The notes under the pieces: generated by a model
Databases searched by the model: none
What the model saw: the letters and a program-made list of their open reading frames with translations, nothing else
What the model was told of the DNA's origin: nothing
DNA from: Acidobacteriota bacterium
Lineage (GTDB): Bacteria > Acidobacteriota > Aminicenantia > Aminicenantales > Saccharicenantaceae
Assembly (NCBI GenBank): GCA_039683095.1
Contig: JBDKSB010000011.1
Coordinates: 124,001 to 188,000 of the forward strand
DNA length: 64,000 nucleotides
Reading direction: 5' to 3'
Translations under genes and position numbers: made by a program
Shown here: positions 50,128-59,118 of the stretch, piece by piece
Layout: each line of letters opens with the position of its first letter
How positions within the stretch are numbered: position 1 is the stretch's first letter

Positions 50128-52098
50128 CTAGATGTTGATCCGGATCGGCAGGATGACCGTCGTGATCCCTTTCCAGCGCAGCTCCTGCTGGATGGCGAAG
50201 GCGGTCTCGTTGTGGAGGATGCGGTTGATCATGCCCGGCCGGCGAAAGACGGTCTGGCCGGCGAAAACAGTGGACTTGGGGAAATCCTTGGTCACCGATT
50301 CGCACAGGGCCGTGGCGGTGGCGACGACGTCGATGCCCGCATCGAGGCGCGACTCGGCCGGGAAGCCCAGATGCCGGGCCAGGTCGACGTATTTTTTGAG
50401 GGAATCCTTGGTCGCGGCGGTCAGGTGGGCGACGGACTCGGACTCCTTGAACGCGCCGGCGTCCACCTCGGCCACGGAGATGAAAACGAAGTTCTTGTAG
50501 AGGCCGGGGAAGCCCCGGATGATCGACAGGAAGGTGTGGACGCCGAAGCCGGAGTAGCCGCTGACCAGCTGGATGGCCGTCATCTCGTTGGGATTGGTCG
50601 GGTCGGCGTTATAGTCGCCCCGGTGCGGGATGGCGACGAGCATGTCGTCGAGCTCCCGGACGCCCCGGCGGACCCGGTTGTAGTGGCCCTTGATGGCGTA
50701 GCAGAGGGCGATGACGACGGCCGTGATGACCAGGGTCAGCCAGCCGCCGTGGGTGAACTTCTCGATTGTAGTGATGATCAGGATAGTCAGGCAGAGCGTC
50801 AGGCCGGTCAGGTGGACCGGCAGGTGCTTCTTCCAGTTCGGCTCCGTCTTCCGGCTGCGGATGAAGAAGCGGGACATGCCCAGCTCCGAGAGCGAGAAGG
50901 TCATGAAGACGTTGATCGAGTACATGACGACCAGGGTCGAGATGCGCCCCTTCGAATAGACGAGGAGGGCCAGGGCGGCCCCGCCCATCAGCAGGACGCC
51001 GTTCTGCATGGTCAGGCGGTCGGAAAGCGAGGCGAAGCGGTGGGGGAACCAGTAGTCGACGGCCATGTTGCCGATGACCCGGGGCCCGTCGACGAAGCCA
51101 GTCTGGGCCCCGACGAGAAGCAGGGCCCCTTCCGCGAATATGGTGACGAGCGCCAGGACGGGCCCGAAGCCCCAGCCGGCGAAGACCTTCTCCGCCAGCA
51201 CCGCGTTCAGCGTCTTCCCGGCGATGGGCGCGACGCCCAGGAGGAGATAGCAGACGAGGATGCCGCCGGCGGTGACCGCCAGGGACGTCGCCAGGTAGAC
51301 CATGGTCCGCTTGCCGTTCTGGACGCGGGGCTCGCGCAGGATCTGCAGCCCGTTCGAGACCGCCTCGATGCCGGTGAACGTCCCGCCGCCCATGGAGAAG
51401 GCCCGCAGGAACAGGAACAGCACCCCCCAGCCGCCGAGCGCGGCCAGCCCGGACCTGTAGTCCGCGGCGATCCTCTGGGAGACCGGCCCGACCTGGCCGA
51501 GGTGGGACAGGAGCCCGTAGCCGATCAGGAGGACATGGGTCACGACGAAGGTCAGGAAGATCGGGGCCAGCAGGGTCACGGATTCCTTGATGCCGCGCAG
51601 GTTGATGACGACGAGGAACAGGACGGCTCCGACTTCGAAGACCGTCTTGTACGGCTGCCAGGCCAGCGGGAAGAAGCTGAACAGGGCGTCGCCGCAGGAG
51701 ACGATCGAGACGGTGATCGTCAGCATGTAATCGACGAGGAGCGCCGCGCCCGAGATGACCCCGAACTTTTCGCCCAGCGTATGCGTCGCGACGATGTAGC
51801 CGCCGCCGCCGGACGGGAAATATTCGATGATGCGCGAATAGGCGTAGGAGATGATGAAGACGGTCAGGGCCGTGGCCAGGGCCAGGCCGACGGCCAGGTA
51901 GGTGTGCTGGCCCAGGGTCCGAAAGGCTTCCTCCGGGCCGTAGGACGCCGAGGACAACCCGTCGGCGCCGAGCCCGATCCAGGCCAGGACCGGGATCAGG
52001 GCGAGCTTATGGAAAAGCGACGGGTCCTTGATGTTGCGGGGCTTGCCGAAGAGCGTCCGCCTGATCCGGCCTCCGATCGTCTTGTTTTCGTCGTTCAT
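50128..52098 (-). CDS. APC-family permease with C-terminal cytoplasmic domain (KimA/YdaO-like)
   Basis: 656 residues from ATG 52098. About 12 membrane segments occupy the first 450 residues, including PSGGGGYIVATHTLGEKFGVISGAALLVDYMLTITVSIVS, which resembles the K+ importer KimA. The last 150 residues (MTAIQLVSGYSGFGVHTFLSIIRGFPGLYKNFVFISV) look like a USP-type domain as in KimA, where it binds c-di-AMP. K+ uptake is an inference; amino acid transport is equally possible. The gene is transcribed from its own promoter, on the same strand as mdh, which ends 278 bases upstream. Confidence 0.8.
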   Translation of the reverse strand: MNDENKTIGGRIRRTLFGKPRNIKDPSLFHKLALIPVLAWIGLGADGLSSASYGPEEAFRTLGQHTYLAVGLALATALTVFIISYAYSRIIEYFPSGGGGYIVATHTLGEKFGVISGAALLVDYMLTITVSIVSCGDALFSFFPLAWQPYKTVFEVGAVLFLVVINLRGIKESVTLLAPIFLTFVVTHVLLIGYGLLSHLGQVGPVSQRIAADYRSGLAALGGWGVLFLFLRAFSMGGGTFTGIEAVSNGLQILREPRVQNGKRTMVYLATSLAVTAGGILVCYLLLGVAPIAGKTLNAVLAEKVFAGWGFGPVLALVTIFAEGALLLVGAQTGFVDGPRVIGNMAVDYWFPHRFASLSDRLTMQNGVLLMGGAALALLVYSKGRISTLVVMYSINVFMTFSLSELGMSRFFIRSRKTEPNWKKHLPVHLTGLTLCLTILIITTIEKFTHGGWLTLVITAVVIALCYAIKGHYNRVRRGVRELDDMLVAIPHRGDYNADPTNPNEMTAIQLVSGYSGFGVHTFLSIIRGFPGLYKNFVFISVAEVDAGAFKESESVAHLTAATKDSLKKYVDLARHLGFPAESRLDAGIDVVATATALCESVTKDFPKSTVFAGQTVFRRPGMINRILHNETAFAIQQELRWKGITTVILPIRINI

Positions 52099-52161
52099 AT
52101 TGGAACCTGGAGGATATTGCGGGGTTATTCGAGGGTTCGATGGGGAAGTCGATTGCGCTTT

Positions 52162-52189
52162 ATTATAGGCGTTCGGCGGCGAAAAGCAA
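52162..52189 (-). promoter_or_regulatory. promoter of the APC permease gene
   Basis: Minus strand: -35 TTGCTT (52184-52189), 16-bp spacer, -10 TATAAT (52162-52167). Transcription would give a leader of about 57 bases before ATG 52098. Confidence 0.7.
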
Positions 52190-52314
52190 GGGCGGGATCT
52201 GCCGTGAGTCCTGCCGGACAGGACGGAGGCAACGGGCTTCCCGATCCGGGCCGGATTGCGGACCATCCGGCCGCCGGCGTCGATGAAGAAGGGACCTGGG
52301 AAAGAAGGGAGAAA

Positions 52315-52352
52315 CGAAAAAAAGGCCGGAGGCGGATGACCCGCCTCCGGCC
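52315..52352 (-). terminator. factor-independent terminator after mdh
   Basis: Perfect 12-bp stem: GGCCGGAGGCGG (52324-52335) with CCGCCTCCGGCC (52341-52352), loop of 5. On the minus strand it is followed by a run of seven T (52317-52323). It lies 23 bases past the mdh stop. Confidence 0.9.
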
Positions 52353-52375
52353 GCATAATCGCGCGTTAGGACGTC

Positions 52376-53308
52376 TTAGAGCTTGGTCTCCTCGACCGTC
52401 TTCTTGACGACGCCGATCGTCTTCTGGAGCATGGCCGTCTCTTCGTCGTTGAGCTTGATCTCGTAGATCTTCTCCATGCCCCGGCCGCTGATCAGGCAGG
52501 GCACGCCGATGAACAGGCCCTTGACGCCGTACTCGCCGTCGCACAGGGCCGCGCAGGGCAGGATGCGGCGCTTGTCCTTGAGGTAGGACTCGGCGATGAC
52601 GATGGCGCTCCAGGCCGGGCTGAAGAAGGCCGAGCCCTTGCCGAAGAGCTTGACGATCTCGGTGCCGGCCTCGCGGGTGCGGGTGGCGAGCCTGTCGATC
52701 TGCTCCTTGGTGGCGATCTCGGTCAGGGGCACGCCGCCGACCGTGGTCAGGCGGGGCAGGGGCACCATGTCCGGGCCGTGGCCGCCGAGGACCGTGCCGG
52801 CGACGTCGCTGACCGACACGCCTAGCTCCATGGCGATGAAGGCGCGCCAGCGGGCCGTGTCGAGCGTCCCGGCCATGCCGACGACCTGGCTCTTGGGGAA
52901 GCCGGTCAGCTTCGAGAACGCGTAGACCATGGCGTCGAGCGGATTGGTGACGATGATGCAGAACGCCTTCGGGGCGTACTGCTTGACCCCCGCGGCCACC
53001 TTGGTGATGATATCCAGGTTGACCGCCAGGAGGTCCTCGCGGGTCATGCCGGCCTGGCGGGGCCGGCCGGCCGTGATGATGACGACGTCGGCCCCGGCGA
53101 TGTCCTTGTAGTCGGAGGTGCCGGTGATCAGGGCGTCGTAGTTGCCGTGGGGGGCCATCTCCATGAGGTCGAGGGCTTTCCCCTTGGCCGGGTTCTCGAG
53201 CTCGGGGATGTCGAGGACGACGATGTCCCCGAGCTCCTTCTGGGCCGCGAGCATGGCCAGGATCTGGCCGATCTGCCCGCCGCCGATGAGGGCGATCTTC
53301 TTCCGCAT
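52376..53308 (-). CDS. mdh: malate dehydrogenase
   Basis: 310 residues, LDH-like type of MDH. NAD-binding KIALIGGGQIGQILAMLA and VVVLDIP at the N-terminus. Substrate Arg region GRPRQAGMTREDLLAVN (about 80-97), VTNPLDAMVYAFSKLTGFPKSQVVGMAGTLDTARWRAFIA and catalytic His in GGHGPDMVPLPR (about 175). It interconverts malate and oxaloacetate. It lies 31 bases after the isocitrate dehydrogenase gene, in one operon that ends at the terminator. Confidence 0.95.
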   Translation of the reverse strand: MRKKIALIGGGQIGQILAMLAAQKELGDIVVLDIPELENPAKGKALDLMEMAPHGNYDALITGTSDYKDIAGADVVIITAGRPRQAGMTREDLLAVNLDIITKVAAGVKQYAPKAFCIIVTNPLDAMVYAFSKLTGFPKSQVVGMAGTLDTARWRAFIAMELGVSVSDVAGTVLGGHGPDMVPLPRLTTVGGVPLTEIATKEQIDRLATRTREAGTEIVKLFGKGSAFFSPAWSAIVIAESYLKDKRRILPCAALCDGEYGVKGLFIGVPCLISGRGMEKIYEIKLNDEETAMLQKTIGVVKKTVEETKL

Positions 53309-53339
53309 GCAACAACTCCTTTATGAGGTTCCGCCCGGA

Positions 53340-54539
53340 TCAGCCCTTGACGAAGGCCTCCCAGGCGTCTTTGAGCTTGGGGTCGCGGACCCAGTCCATG
53401 ACGTAGTTCGTGAAGTCCTCGCCGGTGGCGCCGCTCGAGCGCCCGGTGACGACCAGCTTCTTCTCGTACTGGCCGGTGATGTCCAGGGCCATCTCCAGGC
53501 CCCGGCCGAGCTGCGGGCGGCCGATATGGACGAGGAGCATGGCCGCCGCCCGGATCATGCTGCTGGGATCGGCGTACGCGGCCCGACCCTCGGTGACCAT
53601 GCGGGGCGCCGAGCCGTGGATGGCCTCGAACATGGCGTAGCGCTGGCCGATGTTGGCGCTGCCGGCCGTGCCCACGCCGCCCTGGAACTCGGCCGCTTCG
53701 TCGGTCAGGATGTCGCCGTAGAGGTTGGGCAGGACCAGGACCTGGAAGTCCCGGCGGCGCTTCTCGTCGACGAGCTTGGCCGTCATGATGTCGATGTACC
53801 AGTCGTCGGCGTCGATCTCCGGGTAATCCCTGGCCACGCGGTAGAAGCATTCGAGGAACCGGCCGTCGGTCGTCTTGACGACGTTGGCCTTGGTGACGCA
53901 GGTGACGCGCCGGCGGCCGTTCTGCCGCGCGTCCTCGAAGGCCAGTCGGCAGATGCGCTCGGCGCCCGGGCCGGTGATGAGCCGGAAGTCGATGGAGATG
54001 TCCTCGTCGACGTCGAGGCCGTTGGAGCCGAGGGCGTAGAGATCCTCGGTGTTCTCGCGGAAGAACTTCCAGTCAATGCCCTGCCGGGGGATGCGCACGG
54101 GCCGGACGTTGGCGAAGAGGTCCAGCGACTTGCGCAGGGCCACGTTCGAGCTTTCGATGTTCGGCCAGGGATCGCCCTTGCGCGGCGTCGTCGTCGGGCC
54201 CTTGAGCGTGACCGGGTACTTCCTGATCTCCTCCAGGACGTCGGCGGGGACGGCGCAGCCGTGGGCGGCCCGGTTCTCGATGGTCAGGCCGCCGATCTCG
54301 GCGATGACGACCCGGCCGGAGGCGATCTCCTCCCGGAGCAGGAATTCGAGGACGCGCCGGGCTTCGGCCGCGATGAACGGCCCGATGCCGTCGCCGGGCA
54401 GGACGCCTATCTTGAGCGGGGATAGCGACTTGTAATCGATCCAGCCGGGGGCGGACTTGACCGCTTCCATCCGCTTCGCCTGGGCTTCGAGGAGCCGGCC
54501 GAAGTGCTCCTTGGCCCTCTTGATCGCGGCGTGGTCCAT
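53340..54539 (-). CDS. icd: isocitrate/isopropylmalate dehydrogenase family, probably NAD-type isocitrate dehydrogenase
   Basis: 399 residues from ATG 54539; the upstream extension of the frame would cover the promoter. Substrate and metal residues: LKGPTTTPRKGDPWPNIESSNVALRKSLDLFANVRPVR (about 120-157), KANVVKTTDGRFLECF, DDWYIDIMTAKLV and VLPNLYGDILTDEAAEFQGGVGTAGSANIG. Isocitrate use rather than isopropylmalate is favoured by the SSNVALRK pattern and by mdh and aconitase as neighbours. No Shine-Dalgarno site; the -10 box ends 10 bases before the ATG. Confidence 0.85.
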   Translation of the reverse strand: MDHAAIKRAKEHFGRLLEAQAKRMEAVKSAPGWIDYKSLSPLKIGVLPGDGIGPFIAAEARRVLEFLLREEIASGRVVIAEIGGLTIENRAAHGCAVPADVLEEIRKYPVTLKGPTTTPRKGDPWPNIESSNVALRKSLDLFANVRPVRIPRQGIDWKFFRENTEDLYALGSNGLDVDEDISIDFRLITGPGAERICRLAFEDARQNGRRRVTCVTKANVVKTTDGRFLECFYRVARDYPEIDADDWYIDIMTAKLVDEKRRRDFQVLVLPNLYGDILTDEAAEFQGGVGTAGSANIGQRYAMFEAIHGSAPRMVTEGRAAYADPSSMIRAAAMLLVHIGRPQLGRGLEMALDITGQYEKKLVVTGRSSGATGEDFTNYVMDWVRDPKLKDAWEAFVKG

Positions 54540-54549
54540 TTGAGCCCAG

Positions 54550-54578
54550 ATTCTAGCCGTCTTCGGCCGGTAATGCAA
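54550..54578 (-). promoter_or_regulatory. promoter of the icd-mdh operon, probable leaderless
   Basis: Minus strand: -35 TTGCAT (54573-54578), 17-bp spacer, -10 TAGAAT (54550-54555). The ATG follows after 10 bases. Confidence 0.55.
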
Positions 54579-54720
54579 GCTTGAAGGGCCGTCGCCTCCA
54601 GGAACACCCCAGCGCGCGCGGGCCTCTTCCGGTGGCACTCGTTTTTGATGCACGCCAAGGCCAAGCGGGCGATGATCAACCCAGCCTTCAGTGGATCAGA
54701 GCGCCTTGAGCCAGGGGGCT

Positions 54721-54750
54721 TTGACAAGCGCGCCGGAAAACCGATAAATT
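54721..54750 (+). promoter_or_regulatory. promoter of the acnB operon
   Basis: -35 TTGACA (54721-54726) and an AT-rich -10 region (GATAAATT, 54743-54750) at 16-18 bases. AGGAG precedes ATG 54783. The divergent icd promoter is about 140 bases away, so the two TCA units could share control. Confidence 0.55.
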
Positions 54751-54782
54751 AGACGCGCAAAATCGGACGCGAGGAGAGAACA

Positions 54783-57323
54783 ATGCTCGACGATTATCGC
54801 CAGATGGAAAAAGACCGGGCCCGGGCGGGGCTGCCGCCGCTGGCCCTGACTCCGGCCGAGGTAGCGGAAGCCTGCCAGGGCCTGGAAACGGCCGGCCGGG
54901 ACGCGGGCGCGGAGCTCCGCGGCCTGCTCGAGGACCGGGTGCCGCCGGGCGTGGACGCCGCGGCCAAGGTCAAGGCCGAATGGCTGGCCGCCGTGGCCAG
55001 GGGAACGATCAAGTCGCCGGCCGTGACCCGGCAGGACGCGGTGGCCATCCTCGGCACGATGCTCGGCGGGTATAACGTCGAGCCGCTGGTGGAGGGCCTG
55101 TCCGATCCGGACCTGGCCGCCGCCGCGGCCGGGGCTTTGAAGAAGATCGTCCTCGTCTACGGCCAATTCGACACCATCGTCATGATGTCGGCGAAGAACC
55201 CTCACGCCAGGGCCGTCCTCGAATCCTGGGCGGCCGGGGAGTGGTTCCTGTCGCGGCCCGCCTTCCCCGACCTGCTTGTCCTCAAGGTCTTCAAGGTCGA
55301 CGGCGAGATCAACACGGACGACTTCTCGCCGGCCGGGGACGCCCCGACCCGCCCGGACATCCCCCTCCACGCCCAGTCCATGGGCCGGAAGCGCTTCCCG
55401 GGCGGCAACGAGACCATGAAGAAGTTCCGCGACGAGGGCCATCGCGTCGCCTTCGTCGGCGACGTCGTCGGCACAGGCTCGAGCCGCAAGTCGGCCTGCA
55501 ACTCCCTGATGTGGCACATAGGCGAGGACATCCCCTGCGTGCCGAACAAGAGGCGGGCCGGCGTCGTCATCGGCGGCCTCATCGCCCCGATCTTCTTCAA
55601 CACGACCGAGGACTCCGGCGGCCTGCCCCTCATGGCCGACGTGACGAAGATGAAGACGGGCGACATGATCACCCTGGACTTCCGGGCCGGCGTCATCCTC
55701 GGCCCGGACGGCGCGGAGATCTCCAGGCTGGCCGTCAGGCCGGCGACGCTCAAGGACGAGTTCCGGGCCGGCGGCCGCCTGACGCTCATCATCGGCCGAC
55801 AGCTGACGGCCAAGGCCCGCAAGGCCCTCGGTCTCGGCGAGCCGGACTTCATCACCACGGTCGAGAACCCCGCGCCCAAGCCGGACCAGGGCTACACCCT
55901 GGCCCAGAAGATCGTCGGCCGGGCCTGCGGCGTCGCCGGCGTCCTGCCCGGCACCGCCTGCGAGCCGCACATGACCACGGTCGGCTCCCAGGACACGACC
56001 GGGCCGATGACCGCCGACGAGCTCAAGGAGCTGGCCTGCCTCGAGTTCCAGGCCGACCTGTTCATGCAGTCGTTCTGCCATACGGCCGCCTATCCCAAGC
56101 CGGCCGACGTCAAGGTCCACAAAACCCTGCCGGGCTTCATGATCGCCCGCAAGGGCGTGGCCCTGAAGCCGGGCGACGGGGTCATCCATTCCTGGCTCAA
56201 CCGCCTCGTCCTGCCCGATACGGTCGGCACGGGCGGCGACTCGCACACCCGGTTCCCCATCGGCGTCTCGTTCCCGGCCGGCTCGGGCCTGGTGGCCTTC
56301 GCCGGCGCCCTGGGCTTCATGCCGCTGGACATGCCCGAGTCCGTCCTGGTCAAGTTCACGGGCCGGCTCAACCCCGGGCTGACCCTGCGGGACGTCGTCA
56401 ATTCGATCCCGTACTTCGCCGTCAAGAAGGGACTCCTGACGGTCGAGAAGAAGAACAAGAAGAACGTCTTCAACGGCTGCGTCCTCGAGATCGAGGGCCT
56501 GGAGGACCTGAGCGGCGACCAGGCCTACGAGCTGACCGACGCCTCGGCCGAGCGCTCGGCCGCCGCCTGCGTCATTTCCCTAAAGGAAGAGCGGGTCGCC
56601 GAGTTCCTCAAGAGCAACGCCGCCCTGATGGAGGAGATGATCAAGGAAGGCTACCAGGACGCCGAGACGCTGCGCCGCCGCATCGACGCCTGCCGGGCCT
56701 GGCTGGCCAAGCCCGCTCTCCTCAAGCGCGACGCCCGCGCCGAATACAAGGCCGTGCTCGAGATCGACCTGGGCCAGATCACCGAGCCGCTCGTGGCCTG
56801 TCCGAACGATCCCGACGACGTTCGACCCCTTTCGGCCGTCGCCGGGGACCCCGTCCAGGAGGTCTTCATCGGCTCGTGCATGACCAACATCGGCCAGTTC
56901 CGGGCGGCCGCCAGCATCCTCGACAAGTGCGCCCCCAAGGCCAAGGTCTGGATCACGCCCCCGACCAAGATGGACGCGGCCCAGCTCATGCGCGAGGGCT
57001 ATTACGCCGCCTTCATCGGCTTCGGCGCGCGGACCGAGATGCCCGGCTGCTCCCTGTGCATGGGCAACCAGGCCCGCGTGGCCGCCGGCACGACCGTGTT
57101 CTCCACCTCGACCCGGAACTTCGACCACCGGCTCGGCGACAACACCAGGGTCTACCTGGGCTCGTCGGAGCTGGCCGCCCTGACGGCCCTCCTGGGCCGC
57201 GTCCCCGAGGTCGGAGAATACATGGCCGTCATGAAGGAGAAGGTACTGCCCAGGGCCGCCGAGATCTACCGCTACCTCGAGTTCCACAAGATGGGCGACT
57301 TCAGCCTGGGATACGTCCGATGA
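54783..57323 (+). CDS. acnB: aconitate hydratase B
   Basis: 846 residues in the AcnB order: N-terminal HEAT-like helical domain (1-160), swivelling domain (about 165-380) with FSPAGDAPTRPDIPLHAQSMG, VGTGSSRKSACNSL and NTTEDSGGLPL, then the catalytic core. Core features: EPHMTTVGSQDTTGPMT, FCHTAAYPKP, GTGGDSHTRFPIG, and the cluster cysteines in GSCMTNIGQFR and EMPGCSLCMGNQARV. It isomerises citrate to isocitrate and stands beside icd and mdh as a TCA unit. The stop overlaps the SDR start. Confidence 0.95.
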   Translation: MLDDYRQMEKDRARAGLPPLALTPAEVAEACQGLETAGRDAGAELRGLLEDRVPPGVDAAAKVKAEWLAAVARGTIKSPAVTRQDAVAILGTMLGGYNVEPLVEGLSDPDLAAAAAGALKKIVLVYGQFDTIVMMSAKNPHARAVLESWAAGEWFLSRPAFPDLLVLKVFKVDGEINTDDFSPAGDAPTRPDIPLHAQSMGRKRFPGGNETMKKFRDEGHRVAFVGDVVGTGSSRKSACNSLMWHIGEDIPCVPNKRRAGVVIGGLIAPIFFNTTEDSGGLPLMADVTKMKTGDMITLDFRAGVILGPDGAEISRLAVRPATLKDEFRAGGRLTLIIGRQLTAKARKALGLGEPDFITTVENPAPKPDQGYTLAQKIVGRACGVAGVLPGTACEPHMTTVGSQDTTGPMTADELKELACLEFQADLFMQSFCHTAAYPKPADVKVHKTLPGFMIARKGVALKPGDGVIHSWLNRLVLPDTVGTGGDSHTRFPIGVSFPAGSGLVAFAGALGFMPLDMPESVLVKFTGRLNPGLTLRDVVNSIPYFAVKKGLLTVEKKNKKNVFNGCVLEIEGLEDLSGDQAYELTDASAERSAAACVISLKEERVAEFLKSNAALMEEMIKEGYQDAETLRRRIDACRAWLAKPALLKRDARAEYKAVLEIDLGQITEPLVACPNDPDDVRPLSAVAGDPVQEVFIGSCMTNIGQFRAAASILDKCAPKAKVWITPPTKMDAAQLMREGYYAAFIGFGARTEMPGCSLCMGNQARVAAGTTVFSTSTRNFDHRLGDNTRVYLGSSELAALTALLGRVPEVGEYMAVMKEKVLPRAAEIYRYLEFHKMGDFSLGYVR

Positions 57324-58081
57324 TCCGCCTCGACGGGCGCAGGGCCCTGATAACCGGTGGCTCGCGCGGCATCGGCCGGGCCACGGCGGTCCTGTTCGCC
57401 CGAGCTGGGGCCGACGTGGCCATCAGCTACGTCAGCAACCGGGAGGCTGCCGACCAGGTCTGCCTGGAGGTCGAGAAGCTCGGCCGCCGGGCCCTGGCTT
57501 ACAAGGCGGAAATGTCCTCTAAAGCGGACATCGACCGCATGGTCGCCGACATCCTGGCCAAGTGGGGCGAGCTCGACACACTGGTCAACAACGCCGGGAT
57601 CTGGACCTACTTGGAGATGGGCAAGATGGCGGAGGCCGTCTACCACGAGACGATCGGCGTCAATCTGGACGGCGTCTTCTACGCCATAAATGCTGTGGTC
57701 CCGGCCATGAAGGAGCATGGCCGGGGCTGGATCGTCAGCGTGTCTTCGACGGCCGGGGTGCGGGGGGAGGCCCTCCACTCTCATTATGCCGCCAGCAAGG
57801 GCGCCCTCCATTCCCTGACCAGGTCCCTGGCCGTGGAACTGGCCCCCTGGGGCATCCGGGTCAACGCCGTGGCCCCGGGCTGGACCGATACCGACATGAG
57901 CGCCGGGTCCTTCAGCCAGCCGGGCTTCCGGGAGAAGGTCAGCCAGTCCATCCCCCTGAAGCGCATCCCGCCGCCTGAGGACGTGGCCGGCCCCATCCTG
58001 TTCCTAGCCTCCGACCTGGCCCGGCACGTCACCGGGGAGGTCCTGGACGTCAACGGAGGGGCGGTCCTGTGCGGCGGATAG
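57320..58081 (+). CDS. SDR-family oxidoreductase (FabG-like)
   Basis: 253 residues. Rossmann motif ITGGSRGIGRATAVLFARAGADV at the N-terminus, NNAG near residue 90, and the catalytic Ser...YAASK set (SVSSTAGVRGEALHSHYAASKGALHSLTRSLAVELAPWGIRVNAVAPG). NAD(P)H-dependent; could be FabG-type or a sugar or alcohol dehydrogenase. It overlaps the acnB stop by ATGA and so is translated with aconitase, an unusual pairing. A short terminator follows. Confidence 0.9.
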   Translation: MIRLDGRRALITGGSRGIGRATAVLFARAGADVAISYVSNREAADQVCLEVEKLGRRALAYKAEMSSKADIDRMVADILAKWGELDTLVNNAGIWTYLEMGKMAEAVYHETIGVNLDGVFYAINAVVPAMKEHGRGWIVSVSSTAGVRGEALHSHYAASKGALHSLTRSLAVELAPWGIRVNAVAPGWTDTDMSAGSFSQPGFREKVSQSIPLKRIPPPEDVAGPILFLASDLARHVTGEVLDVNGGAVLCGG

Positions 58082-58109
58082 GGGAGCGGCCGCCGGGCTA
58101 GCCAAACCG

Positions 58110-58133
58110 GGGGGAAATTATATCCCCCTTTTT
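58110..58133 (+). terminator. short terminator after the SDR gene
   Basis: GGGGGA (58110-58115) pairs with TCCCCC (58123-58128) around a 7-base A/T loop, followed by five T (58129-58133). The stem is short but the T-run is in the right place. Confidence 0.6.
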
Positions 58134-58138
58134 AAGTA

Positions 58139-58168
58139 TTGACACTTTTCAGGCGGATATGGTAATTA
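58139..58168 (+). promoter_or_regulatory. promoter of the M23 peptidase gene, probable leaderless
   Basis: -35 TTGACA (58139-58144), 18-bp spacer, -10 TAATTA (58163-58168). ATG 58180 lies 11 bases downstream. The alternative ATG at 58159 falls inside the promoter. Confidence 0.5.
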
Positions 58169-58179
58169 AAGCGGGTCAA

Positions 58180-59103
58180 ATGCCCAACAAGCATCTGTCG
58201 GTCATCATCGTCCCGCACACCAAGACCAGCACCAGAACGCTGTGCTTTTCCCGTAAAAGGCTGAAATTCATGGGGATCGGCGGCGTCGTCATGGCCGTGG
58301 CCCTCCTGGCCATGGTCGTGGACTACACCAGGATGAGCTTCATCAGGGGCCGGTACAAGGCCCTCAAGGCGGAGACGGCCGAACAAAGAACGGCCATCGC
58401 CGGCTATGAAAAGTCCATCACCGAGCTCCAGGCCAAGATCTCCAGCCTCGAAAGCTATACCAAGAAGCTCAACGTCATGGCCGGACTGAAGTCGCCCGAT
58501 GTCCTGACCGCTCCGGCCGGCGTCGGGGGCGGCGGCCCCGAGACGGACGATCCGGAGCCGGCCGGCGGGCCGAACCAGGTCCCGGCAATGAACGCCCCCC
58601 AGGCCATAAACCCGGGGACCATCCAGAACCTGAACCGGAAGGCCCAGAGCATCGAAAGCAACCTGAGCAGCCTGGTCAATTACTTCGAGAGCAACAACCT
58701 CCGCCTGGCCTCGACCCCTTCGATCATGCCGGTCGCGGGCTGGATCAGCTCGGTGTTCGGCCACCGGAACGACCCGTTCACGGGCGCCTGGGCCATGCAT
58801 TGGGGGCTTGATATCTCCACGAACATGGGCAACCCCATCATGGCCACGGCCGAAGGCATAGTCATCAAGGTCGAGACGGACCGCTACCTGGGCAAGAACG
58901 TCACGATCAGCCACAGCAGCGGCTACTCGACCGTTTACGGCCACATGAGCGGCTTCGCCGTCAAGCCCGGCCAGAAGGTCAAGAGGCGGGATGTCATCGG
59001 CTACGTTGGCCAGACCGGCAAGGCGGCCGGTCCGCACGTCCATTATGAGGTCTGGAAGGACGGCAAGCGGATCGACCCCCGGAACTTCCTGCTCGAAGAA
59101 TAG
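58180..59103 (+). CDS. membrane-anchored M23 (LytM-type) peptidase
   Basis: 307 residues from ATG 58180. One N-terminal membrane segment (GIGGVVMAVALLAMVV), then a coiled coil (YKALKAETAEQRTAIAGYEKSITELQAKISSLESYTKKL), a Pro/Gly linker, and the LytM domain from about residue 180: GWISSVFGHRNDPFTG, MHWGLDIS (His-x3-Asp), TVYGHMS and GPHVHYEVWKDG (HxH). All zinc ligands are present. It should cut peptidoglycan cross-links or activate amidases. Transcribed alone behind its own promoter. Confidence 0.9.
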   Translation: MPNKHLSVIIVPHTKTSTRTLCFSRKRLKFMGIGGVVMAVALLAMVVDYTRMSFIRGRYKALKAETAEQRTAIAGYEKSITELQAKISSLESYTKKLNVMAGLKSPDVLTAPAGVGGGGPETDDPEPAGGPNQVPAMNAPQAINPGTIQNLNRKAQSIESNLSSLVNYFESNNLRLASTPSIMPVAGWISSVFGHRNDPFTGAWAMHWGLDISTNMGNPIMATAEGIVIKVETDRYLGKNVTISHSSGYSTVYGHMSGFAVKPGQKVKRRDVIGYVGQTGKAAGPHVHYEVWKDGKRIDPRNFLLEE

Positions 59104-59118
59104 CTGCCCGTTCTCGCC

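Noticed and set aside
46819-52407. A 1,862-codon open frame on the + strand
   Set aside because: It runs antisense to the DUF5107 and APC genes and across their promoter and the mdh terminator, with repetitive Gly/Arg/Asp/Leu composition. It is a by-product of GC-rich codon use.
54696-56246. 516-codon - strand frame opposite acnB
   Set aside because: No recognisable domain, and it overlaps the acnB promoter and all of its N-terminal half.
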